DNA from: JAFKKF01 sp035651055 | Lineage (GTDB): Bacteria > Pseudomonadota > Alphaproteobacteria > Rhizobiales > Kaistiaceae | Assembly: GCA_035651055.1 (NCBI GenBank) | Contig: DASRGK010000032.1 | Coordinates: 1 to 19,986 of the forward strand | Direction: 5' to 3' | DNA: 19,986 nt | Shown here: positions 14,717 through 19,986 of the stretch, one piece after another | Layout: every line of letters begins with the position of its first letter | Position numbering within the stretch: position 1 is the first letter of the stretch | Position numbers and translations under genes: made by a program | Notes under the pieces: model-generated | The model's input: the letters and a program-made list of their open reading frames with translations, nothing else | Database searches by the model: none | What the model was told of the DNA's origin: nothing

Positions 14717-16276
14717 ATGAGCTTCGATAATCTCGGACTGAGCCCCAAGGTCCTCGCTTCGGTCGAGGCGAGCGGCTACGTAATCCCCACTCCCATCCAG
14801 GCACAAGCGATCCCCCACGTCCTCCAGGGACGCGACGTGCTCGGCATCGCCCAGACCGGCACCGGCAAGACCGCTTCGTTCGTCCTGCCGATGCTGACGA
14901 TCCTCGAGAAGGGACGGGCGCGCGCGCGGATGCCGCGCACGCTCATCCTCGAACCAACGCGCGAACTGGCGGCGCAGGTCGAGGAGAGCTTCAACCGATA
15001 CGGCGTCAACCATCGCCTCTCCGTCGCCCTCCTCATCGGCGGCGTCTCGTTCGAGGACCAGCAGCGCAAGGTCGACCGTGGCGTCGACGTCCTGATCGCG
15101 ACGCCCGGCCGCCTGCTCGATCATTTCGGCCGCGGCACCATTCTCCTCAACGGCGTCGAGATTCTCGTCATCGACGAAGCCGACCGCATGCTCGACATGG
15201 GATTCATCCCGGACATCGAGCGGATCGCGAAGCTCCTGCCGTTCACGCGCCAGACGCTGTTCTTCTCCGCGACCATGCCGCCGGAAATCCAGCGGCTGGC
15301 CGACAACTTCCTGTCCAACCCGATGCGGATCGAGGCTTCGCGGCCGGCGACCGCCGCGGTCACCGTCACCCAGCTCCAGGTCGAGGCCGGGCGGGAGCCG
15401 ACCGACAAGCGCGCCGTGCTCAGGGCGCTCATCCGCAGCGCCGCCGACTTCAAGAACGCGATCATCTTCTGCAACCGCAAGCGCGATGTCGCCATCGTCC
15501 ACCGGTCGCTCGTCCGCCACGGCTTCAATGCCGGCGCGCTGCACGGCGACATGGACCAGCACGCGCGCATGGCGACGCTCGACGATTTCAAGAAGGACAA
15601 GCTGACCCTGCTCGTGGCCAGCGACGTCGCGGCGCGCGGCCTCGACATCCCGGCGGTCAGCCACATCTTCAACTTCGACGTACCGACCCATTCGGAGGAC
15701 TATGTTCACCGGATCGGGCGCACCGGCCGCGCCGGCCGCTCGGGGACGGCGATCACCATCGTCACCCCGGCCGACCGGAAATACGTCGCCTCGATCGAGA
15801 GGCTGACCGGCCAGCCGATTGCCTCGATGACGGTAGATGCCGGCGCCGAGCGGGCGGCATCGTTCTATCCGGGACACGACAAGGCGAACGGCGAGGGACG
15901 CGGCGACGAGCGCGGGCGCTCGCGCGGCGGCCGCGACCGCCGGCCTGGCGCCGGGCACCGCCAGCGGCATGAGCGGCCGATGACGACCGAAGCGCCGGCT
16001 GCGGCGGCCAGCGCCGAGGTCGCCGCGGCGCAGCAGCCGGTTGAGGCCGCCGCGGAAGCTCCCGCTCAGCGGGAACGGCCGGCGCGGCCCGAGCGGCAGG
16101 GCCACCCGCATCAGGCGGAGCGTCACCCGCATCAGGCGGAGCGCCACGACAATCCGCGGCCGCCGCGGCGCGAGCCGCGCCGGGACCGCGACGACGACCG
16201 GGCCCCGCCGACGGTCGGCCTCGGGGACCACGTCCCGCAGTTCCTCTTGCGCCGGACGCGCGTTCCGACCGACTAG
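14717..16276 (+). CDS. rhlE: DEAD-box ATP-dependent RNA helicase, RhlE-like
   Basis: A 519-residue cytoplasmic RNA helicase. The N-terminus MSFDNLGLSPKVLASVEASGY with PTPIQAQAIP is the Q-motif region; Walker A is AQTGTGKT (45-52), then PTRELAAQ, TPGRLLDH, DEAD at 153-156, SAT in FFSATMPPE, and the second RecA domain with IIFCNRKRD, ARGLDIP and HRIGRTGRAGRSG. The core ends near residue 380. A low-complexity tail of about 140 residues follows, first rich in Arg/Gly/Glu, then Ala/Glu, then Arg/Pro/His with a short repeat. RhlE-type proteins remodel rRNA and work with RNase E in mRNA decay, often in the cold. ATG 14717 is the family start, although no Shine-Dalgarno is seen. An in-frame TTG at 14681 would add 12 unrelated residues. 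The gene is convergent with the tfoX-like gene. Confidence 0.93.
   Translation: MSFDNLGLSPKVLASVEASGYVIPTPIQAQAIPHVLQGRDVLGIAQTGTGKTASFVLPMLTILEKGRARARMPRTLILEPTRELAAQVEESFNRYGVNHRLSVALLIGGVSFEDQQRKVDRGVDVLIATPGRLLDHFGRGTILLNGVEILVIDEADRMLDMGFIPDIERIAKLLPFTRQTLFFSATMPPEIQRLADNFLSNPMRIEASRPATAAVTVTQLQVEAGREPTDKRAVLRALIRSAADFKNAIIFCNRKRDVAIVHRSLVRHGFNAGALHGDMDQHARMATLDDFKKDKLTLLVASDVAARGLDIPAVSHIFNFDVPTHSEDYVHRIGRTGRAGRSGTAITIVTPADRKYVASIERLTGQPIASMTVDAGAERAASFYPGHDKANGEGRGDERGRSRGGRDRRPGAGHRQRHERPMTTEAPAAAASAEVAAAQQPVEAAAEAPAQRERPARPERQGHPHQAERHPHQAERHDNPRPPRREPRRDRDDDRAPPTVGLGDHVPQFLLRRTRVPTD
16103..16144 (+). repeat. Two-copy 21-bp tandem repeat in the rhlE tail
   Basis: Two adjacent 21-bp units (16103-16123 and 16124-16144), differing only at the last base (T or C), encode HPHQAER twice, followed by a partial third His. 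Being an in-frame multiple of three, the repeat can change copy number without breaking the helicase gene. Confidence 0.85.
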
Positions 16277-16277
16277 G

Positions 16278-16688
16278 TCAGGACCGCTGGCGCTTCACGC
16301 GAGCCGGCTTCGCTTTCCGCAAAGCCGGCTTTTTCGTGCCCGGCTTCGACTTCGGCTTCGGCTGCTTGCCCCGCTCGGCGACCGCGAACGCCGCGCGCGC
16401 CCACGCGACGAACTCTTCCGGCTCATCGAGCAGGCGATCAGGCAGGCGCCAGTACGGCATCGCCGTGGCCTTGCCGCGCATCCCGGGATAGGTCCACGGC
16501 GCGCTGCCCTCCGCGGCATAGGCCGGGCTCGTTACGTCGTCGGCCTTGAGGTAGAGGGTATCGCCGGAGACGAGGGCGAACATGATGCCTTCGCGGAAGA
16601 TGCCAATCCCGCCGAACATCCTGCGAAAGGTCACGCCCCCAAGCGGCGCGAACAGTTCTTCAAGCTGTGCCTGGAAGCCGGAAGCCAC
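16278..16688 (-). CDS. TfoX N-terminal-domain protein
   Basis: A 136-residue protein with the TfoX/Sxy N-terminal fold: FRRMFGGIGIFREGIMFALVS, DTLYLKADD and MPYWRLPDRLLDEPEEFVAWAR. The separate C-terminal TfoX domain of competence regulator Sxy is absent, as in many alphaproteobacterial relatives. The C-terminus is instead a Lys/Pro/Arg-rich tail of about 25 residues that could bind nucleic acid. The function of such stand-alone proteins is not established; a competence role should not be assumed. GTG 16688 is chosen because GGAGGAGAA lies about 9 nt upstream. The frame is open further 5' but there it is Pro/Arg-rich noise. Its stop is one base from the rhlE stop on the other strand, and the rhlE terminator lies inside its tail codons. 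It is downstream of sufA (128 nt). Confidence 0.85.
   Translation of the reverse strand: MASGFQAQLEELFAPLGGVTFRRMFGGIGIFREGIMFALVSGDTLYLKADDVTSPAYAAEGSAPWTYPGMRGKATAMPYWRLPDRLLDEPEEFVAWARAAFAVAERGKQPKPKSKPGTKKPALRKAKPARVKRQRS
16302..16334 (+). terminator. Rho-independent terminator of rhlE
   Basis: AGCCGGCTT (16302-16310) and AAGCCGGCT (16322-16330) form a perfect 9-bp stem with an 11-nt loop, followed by a run of five T (16330-16334). It starts 26 nt after the rhlE stop. It lies wholly inside the 3' coding end of the convergent tfoX-like gene and specifies part of its Lys/Ala/Pro tail. On the minus strand there is no T run after the stem, so it should act only on rhlE transcripts. Confidence 0.75.
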
Positions 16689-16816
16689 GGGAGTTCTCCT
16701 CCGCCGAGCAGGGGAGAAGGATAGCGGGGAACGGTATTTGCGGCGAGCGGGAGGATTGCCGGGCGGCAGGGAGCCGGCGGCCTCGGCGTTTCCGCGCCGC
16801 GGCCCCGACTGCAACT

Positions 16817-17197
16817 TTATGCGTTCTCGGGCTGGCGCTCGGCGGGCTTCAGCAGCACCGATTCGCCGCAGCCGCAGGAAGAGACCTCGTTCGGGTTCTG
16901 GAAGATGAAGCCGGAGCGGAGCTTGGTCGTCTCGAAATCCATCACGCTGCCGATGAGGTAGAGGACCGCCTTCGGGTCGACATAGACCGTGACGCCGTGG
17001 GCGGAGACCACATCGTCGCCCGGCGTCGCCGCCTCGGCCAGGTCGAGCGCGTATTCCATGCCGGCGCAGCCGCCCTTCCGCACGCCGACGCGAATGCCGG
17101 CGACCGGCCTGTCGGCGCCATCCATGAGTTCGCGAATGCGCCCGGCAGCGCGCTCGGTGACCTGCATCACGGCCGGACGGGGACGAGGGCTCGGCAT
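16817..17197 (-). CDS. sufA: Iron-sulfur cluster assembly A-type carrier protein
   Basis: A 126-residue cytoplasmic A-type carrier that receives clusters from the SufBCD scaffold and passes them to target enzymes. The three cluster-binding cysteines are present: C44 in KGGCAGMEY and C108/C110 in SSCGCGESV. The fold signatures VTERAAGRIRELM, GIRVGVRKGGCAG and DFETTKLRSGFIFQNPN agree with SufA/IscA/HesB. ATG 17197 has GGGAGGAAAGAG upstream. A later in-frame ATG at 17167 has none. It is the last suf gene in this stretch, separated from sufT by a toxin-antitoxin pair. The 87 nt before it hold a possible promoter. ErpA is the main alternative name, but the suf context favours SufA. Confidence 0.92.
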   Translation of the reverse strand: MPSPRPRPAVMQVTERAAGRIRELMDGADRPVAGIRVGVRKGGCAGMEYALDLAEAATPGDDVVSAHGVTVYVDPKAVLYLIGSVMDFETTKLRSGFIFQNPNEVSSCGCGESVLLKPAERQPENA

Positions 17198-17251
17198 TTC
17201 TCTTCTCTTTCCTCCCGCCCCCGGTCGGACGACCTGCGGACGGGCAGTTCT

Positions 17252-17280
17252 AAAATGGTGCATCGCGGCGGCGGTGACAA
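17252..17280 (-). promoter_or_regulatory. Candidate promoter for sufA
   Basis: On the minus strand TTGTCA (17275-17280) is followed after 17 nt by CATTTT (17252-17257). The -35 matches five of six consensus bases, the -10 three. It lies directly after the toxin gene and would let sufA be transcribed apart from the upstream suf genes. No terminator is visible between the toxin gene and sufA, so read-through is also possible. Confidence 0.35.
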
Positions 17281-17284
17281 GCGT

Positions 17285-17569
17285 TTACACGGGGCGTCGC
17301 GAAGTATGGCGAATGTGCAGGACCCGAAGCGTGTCTGGTTCGATCAAACGGACAAAGACCTTGTAGGGAAATTCAATAAGCAGCATTACGCGAACCCCTG
17401 GTCGGCCAGAGACCGATGGAATCGATCTCGGGTGGCGTCCGACTCGAGCCAATCCACTCGATAACCGTGCCTCGAAGCGCCTCGCCATTCCGGGATGAGA
17501 AACCCTAAGGTAGTAGGCGAGTATTCGTTCGAGATCGCGGAGGGCACGACGCGAATACTCGACCCTCAT
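17285..17569 (-). CDS. Type II toxin, RelE/ParE family
   Basis: A 94-residue basic protein of the RelE/ParE superfamily. It shows the N-terminal helical hairpin VEYSRRALRDLERILAYYL, the RFEARL helix, then the beta sheet with RHPRSIPSV, GVRVMLLIEFPYKVFVRL and DTLRVLHIRHTSRRP. The ending fits ParE-type toxins that act on gyrase better than the ribosome-dependent RelE nucleases, but the superfamily cannot be split safely by eye. The ATG overlaps the antitoxin stop as ATGA, the usual coupled arrangement. The region is visibly less G+C-rich than its neighbours and has different codon use, suggesting recent acquisition. It lies between sufT and sufA. Length and motifs look complete, so the toxin is probably functional. 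Confidence 0.88.
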   Translation of the reverse strand: MRVEYSRRALRDLERILAYYLRVSHPGMARRFEARLSSGLARVGRHPRSIPSVSGRPGVRVMLLIEFPYKVFVRLIEPDTLRVLHIRHTSRRPV

Positions 17570-17793
17570 GCCTGCCGGAATTTCGCGAGAAGGGCGGCAG
17601 CCTCGGCTTCAGTAGCCACCCCGCCGGCCTCGGCATCGTCGATCGCAGCAAGCTCTTCCTCGGTAGGATGATAGACCGCCACCCTACCCGCCTCGATATC
17701 GCGACCCACACGCACCAGCTCGGCCTGCGCACCCGGAGGCCAAGTCTCCGCCCGATCGAGAAGTTCCTTCAGCTGCTTGGAGAGACCGGCCAT
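17566..17793 (-). CDS. Antitoxin of the RelE/ParE-type pair
   Basis: A 75-residue acidic protein directly upstream of the toxin, overlapping it by 4 nt. It resembles small alphaproteobacterial antitoxins with a YHPTEEELAAIDDAEAGG segment and an acidic, Ala-rich C-terminus (ATEAEAAALLAKFR), which would wrap the toxin. I do not see a clear ribbon-helix-helix or other DNA-binding motif at the N-terminus (MAGLSKQLKELLDRAETW), so self-repression by DNA binding is uncertain. ATG 17793 has GAGG 7 nt upstream. Only 9 nt separate it from the sufT stop, so the pair either relies on transcription coming through suf or has a promoter inside sufT. Confidence 0.82.
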   Translation of the reverse strand: MAGLSKQLKELLDRAETWPPGAQAELVRVGRDIEAGRVAVYHPTEEELAAIDDAEAGGVATEAEAAALLAKFRQA

Positions 17794-17802
17794 CGCTCTG
17801 CC

Positions 17803-18249
17803 TCAATACCAGTTGAGCGCGACGCGGGCGACGTCGGTCATCCGCTCCTGCGACCATGGCGGATCGAACACCATGGTCACGGTCACGTTACCGACGCCCG
17901 GCACCAGGCTGACCGCATTCTCGACCCAACCCGGCATTTCGCCGGCGACCGGGCAACCCGGCGCGGTCAGCGTCATGTCGATGGCGACGTTGCGCTCGTC
18001 GTCGATGTCGATCCGGTAGATCAGGCCGAGCTCGTAGATGTCGGCTGGAATCTCGGGATCGTAGACGGTCTTCAGTGCCGCGATGATGTCGGTCGTGAGC
18101 CGCTCCAGTTCGTCGGCCGGGATCGCCGAACCGGTCGGGTGAACACTGATCGGCCCGGCTTCGGCAGCGGCCTCGGCCGGCGAATCTGCCGGCACGGCCG
18201 GCGAAGGGGCCGGGCTGTCTGCTACGGTGGTGGTCGAACTGTCTTCCAT
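17803..18249 (-). CDS. sufT: SUF-system MIP18/DUF59-family protein
   Basis: A 148-residue cytoplasmic protein with a low-complexity Ala/Pro/Ser N-terminus (1-45) and a MIP18/DUF59 domain (about 48-148). The signatures are VYDPEIPADIYELGLIY, TLTAPGCPVAGEMP with the conserved C99, VFDPPW and a C-terminal ALNWY. Members help iron-sulfur maturation, probably at delivery to target proteins. The gene is 39 nt downstream of a small exported-protein gene and is probably in the sufS transcript. A 6-bp GCGCCG/CGGCGC hairpin (18271-18289) lies just before it and may affect processing. Start ATG 18249 has only a weak AGG; no better start exists before the domain. Its stop is 9 nt from the antitoxin start. 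Confidence 0.9.
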   Translation of the reverse strand: MEDSSTTTVADSPAPSPAVPADSPAEAAAEAGPISVHPTGSAIPADELERLTTDIIAALKTVYDPEIPADIYELGLIYRIDIDDERNVAIDMTLTAPGCPVAGEMPGWVENAVSLVPGVGNVTVTMVFDPPWSQERMTDVARVALNWY

Positions 18250-18288
18250 GGGCCTGATATGGGTCGAACCGCGCCGCTTGCCACGGCG

Positions 18289-18672
18289 CTAGTTGCAACT
18301 GATGTCCTTCGATGACGCAATGTTGACGATGGCGATGCCGGCGTCGAAGCTGAGCCGCCCCTGCACGGTGGCGCTGCCGCCGGCCTTGCAGCCCTTGGGC
18401 AGGTCGCCCAGCCCGCCCGCCGCCTTGACCATGCAATCGCCCGGTACCTCGGGGTTCATCGGCGTCGGCTTGACCATGCGCTCGGCCTTCACCGGCTCGG
18501 CGAAATCGATGGAATAGGCGCCCATCATCGACGACGCCGACGAAATGGCGCCGGTCGCCTTCCAGTCGCCGCCGGAACTGAGGCAGACCGACATGTCGCC
18601 GGCCACGGCCAGCCCGGCGGAGCCGGTAAGCAGCATCGCCGCCAGAAGAGGCACTTTCAGTCGGTCGCGCAT
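18289..18672 (-). CDS. Small exported protein with four cysteines, in the suf run
   Basis: A 127-residue protein I do not recognise. A signal peptide (LKVPLLAAMLLTGSAGLAVA, cleavage near residue 24) implies export to the periplasm. The mature part has four cysteines (C30, C80, C95, C126), enough for two disulfides, and reads as short strands with Gly/Ser turns. GGGAGGACTG lies upstream of ATG 18672, so the start is well supported, and the open frame upstream of it has no such support. It sits 22 nt after sufS and 39 nt before sufT, clearly within the same run, although its predicted location differs from the cytoplasmic Suf machinery. No catalytic or metal motif is evident. Function unknown. 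Confidence 0.78.
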   Translation of the reverse strand: MRDRLKVPLLAAMLLTGSAGLAVAGDMSVCLSSGGDWKATGAISSASSMMGAYSIDFAEPVKAERMVKPTPMNPEVPGDCMVKAAGGLGDLPKGCKAGGSATVQGRLSFDAGIAIVNIASSKDISCN

Positions 18673-18694
18673 GATCGCAGTCCTCCCGAAAATC

Positions 18695-19924
18695 CTAGGC
18701 GAAGAAGGTTTGCGCCTTGTGAAGCGCGTCGGCAAGCCGGTCCACCTCGGCCAGCGTGTTGTAGAGGCCGAAGGAGGCGCGGCAGGTGGCCGTGACGCCA
18801 TAACGGGCGAGCAGCGGCTGGGCGCAGTGGGTTCCGGCGCGGACCGCCACGCCCTCGCGGTCGATGATGGTCGAGATGTCGTGCGGGTGGGCGCCGGTCA
18901 TGTTGAAAGCAACGATGGCGCCCTTGTCCTTCGCCGTACCGTAGACGATGAGGCTGTTGATGCGCGACAGGCGCTCGTGGGCGTAGTCGCGGAGCCTGGC
19001 CTCGTGCGCGGCGATCCGGTCGCGGCCGATGGACTCGACGTAACGGAGCGCGGCGCCGAGCCCGATGGCTTCCACGATCGGCGGCGTGCCCGCCTCGAAA
19101 CGGTGCGGCGGATCGGCATAGGTGACCGTGTCTTCGGTGACGTCGCGGATCATCTCGCCGCCGCCCATGTAGGGCGGCATCGCGGCGAGCAACGCCCGCT
19201 TGCCGTAGAGGACGCCGATGCCGGTCGGGCCGTAAAGCTTGTGGCCGGTGAAGCAGTAGAAATCGGCATCGAGATCGCGCACGTCGACCGGCAGGTGGAC
19301 CGCCGCCTGGCTGCCGTCGACCAGCACCGGGATGCCGCGGGCGTGCGCCAGTCGGATCACGTCCTTCACCGGGACGACGGTGCCGAGCACGTTCGACATG
19401 TGCGTGATGGCGACGATCTTCGTCCGCGGCGAGAGGAGCTTCTCGAATTCGTCGAGAAGGAACGTGCCGTCATCGGCGACCGGCGCCCATCTGATCACGA
19501 CGCCCTTGTGCTCGCGGTGGAAATGCCAGGGCACGATGTTGGAGTGGTGCTCCATGATCGAAAGGACGATCTCGTCGCCCTCGCGGAACGAAGCCCCGAA
19601 CGAGGCGGCGACGAGGTTGATCGCCTCGGTCGAATTGCGGGTGAAGACGATCTCGTCGGTGCTTGCGGCATTGACGAAGCCCCGCACCGTCTCGCGCGCC
19701 TCCTCGTATTTCTCGGTCGCGAGATTGGAGAGAAAATGCAGGCCGCGATGGACGTTGGCGTATTCGGAGGTGAAGGCCCGTGAGACGGCGTCGATGACCG
19801 CCCGCGGCTTCTGCGCCGAGGCGCCGTTGTCGAGATAGACGAGCGGCTTGCCGTAGACCTCGCGCGACAGGATCGGGAAATCGCGGCGGATCGCCTCGAC
19901 GTCGTAGGGCGCGGCGGCGTTCAT
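18695..19924 (-). CDS. sufS: Cysteine desulfurase SufS
   Basis: A 409-residue PLP enzyme that removes sulfur from cysteine as a persulfide for iron-sulfur cluster assembly. Visible residues: EHHSN (H126 stacking on PLP), VDGSQAAVH (D203), TGHKLYGPTG with the PLP lysine K229, GGGEMI, and RAGTHCAQPLL with the persulfide cysteine C367 on the short loop typical of group II (SufS) enzymes, then CRASFGLYNT with R382. Length and N-terminus (YDVEAIRRDFPIL) match SufS. ATG 19924 has no strong Shine-Dalgarno. The intergenic palindromic repeat just upstream separates it from the preceding gene outside the window, expected to be sufD. It is the first of the suf genes seen here. Confidence 0.95.
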   Translation of the reverse strand: MNAAAPYDVEAIRRDFPILSREVYGKPLVYLDNGASAQKPRAVIDAVSRAFTSEYANVHRGLHFLSNLATEKYEEARETVRGFVNAASTDEIVFTRNSTEAINLVAASFGASFREGDEIVLSIMEHHSNIVPWHFHREHKGVVIRWAPVADDGTFLLDEFEKLLSPRTKIVAITHMSNVLGTVVPVKDVIRLAHARGIPVLVDGSQAAVHLPVDVRDLDADFYCFTGHKLYGPTGIGVLYGKRALLAAMPPYMGGGEMIRDVTEDTVTYADPPHRFEAGTPPIVEAIGLGAALRYVESIGRDRIAAHEARLRDYAHERLSRINSLIVYGTAKDKGAIVAFNMTGAHPHDISTIIDREGVAVRAGTHCAQPLLARYGVTATCRASFGLYNTLAEVDRLADALHKAQTFFA

Positions 19925-19948
19925 CGTGACGACACCACAACACTACCC

Positions 19949-19977
19949 GTCATCCCCGCGAAAGCGGGGACCCAGTA
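19949..19977. repeat. Intergenic palindromic repeat (GCGGGG hairpin with GAAA loop)
   Basis: TCCCCGC (19953-19959), loop GAAA and GCGGGGA (19964-19970) form a 7-bp hairpin, flanked by GTCA on the left and CCCAGT on the right. This form (GTCATCCCCGCGAAAGCGGG with CCCAGT after it) is a dispersed intergenic repeat in many proteobacterial genomes, from general knowledge. The rest of the unit may continue past the window edge. It lies 24 nt before the sufS start. Confidence 0.7.
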
Positions 19978-19986
19978 TCCGCGTCG

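Noticed and set aside
14573..16231. A minus-strand open frame over rhlE
   Set aside because: It is a shadow of the helicase gene; its composition reflects the third-position G+C of the real frame.
18545..19783. A plus-strand open frame over sufS
   Set aside because: No recognisable domain, and the SufS catalytic residues are all on the minus strand.

Overview
The window is about 20 kb of dense, very G+C-rich chromosome. It fits an alphaproteobacterium, most likely Hyphomicrobiales (Rhizobiales). The basis is the codon use, frequent GTG/TTG starts, a full-length homologue of the rhizobial periplasmic regulator ExoR, an alphaproteobacterial-style suf order (sufS-x-sufT-sufA) and a dispersed-type GCGGGG palindrome. 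No rRNA, tRNA, CRISPR array, prophage or transposase gene was recognised. Most of the window is core metabolism and housekeeping. The only clear accessory element is a small toxin-antitoxin pair.

Layout, left to right. (1) The 5' two-thirds of an MFS exporter on the minus strand is cut by the window edge. (2) On the plus strand, cysK (cysteine synthase) is followed 36 nt later by xthA (exonuclease III), then a three-part SulP transporter-STAS-cyclic-nucleotide-binding protein, then a small exported Cys-rich protein with a promoter placed for a very short leader. (3) On the minus strand, ilvD runs directly into an exoR-like Sel1-repeat gene with a 14-nt overlap. Upstream of ilvD lie a G+C-rich leader and a long perfect-stem hairpin that ends the neighbouring flavin reductase gene. 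(4) The flavin reductase is divergent from an HxlR regulator with an N-terminal cysteine, a typical thiol-stress pair. (5) Next come a plus-strand lipoprotein, and minus-strand transglutaminase-like and nu-class glutathione-transferase genes. (6) Plus-strand parE (topoisomerase IV subunit B), a small exported protein and a RhlE-type DEAD-box helicase follow. The helicase terminator lies inside the 3' end of the convergent tfoX-like gene. (7) The right end is a minus-strand suf iron-sulfur assembly run: sufS, a small exported 4-Cys protein, sufT, a ParE/RelE-type toxin-antitoxin pair, sufA, then the tfoX-like gene.

Functional links are modest but real. CysK makes cysteine, SufS takes sulfur from it, SufA and SufT help deliver clusters, and IlvD is an Fe-S enzyme that needs one. 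XthA, the HxlR/reductase pair, the glutathione transferase and suf all fit oxidative or thiol stress. These links are inferred from families; the genes are not all in one operon.

I do not see a convincing large undescribed system. The observations most worth following are the toxin-antitoxin pair embedded in the suf run with almost no room for its own promoter, the ilvD-exoR overlap, the exported Cys protein between sufS and sufT, a transglutaminase-like protein with Ser where the catalytic His is expected, and several starts, hairpins and terminators that automated annotation could easily miss.
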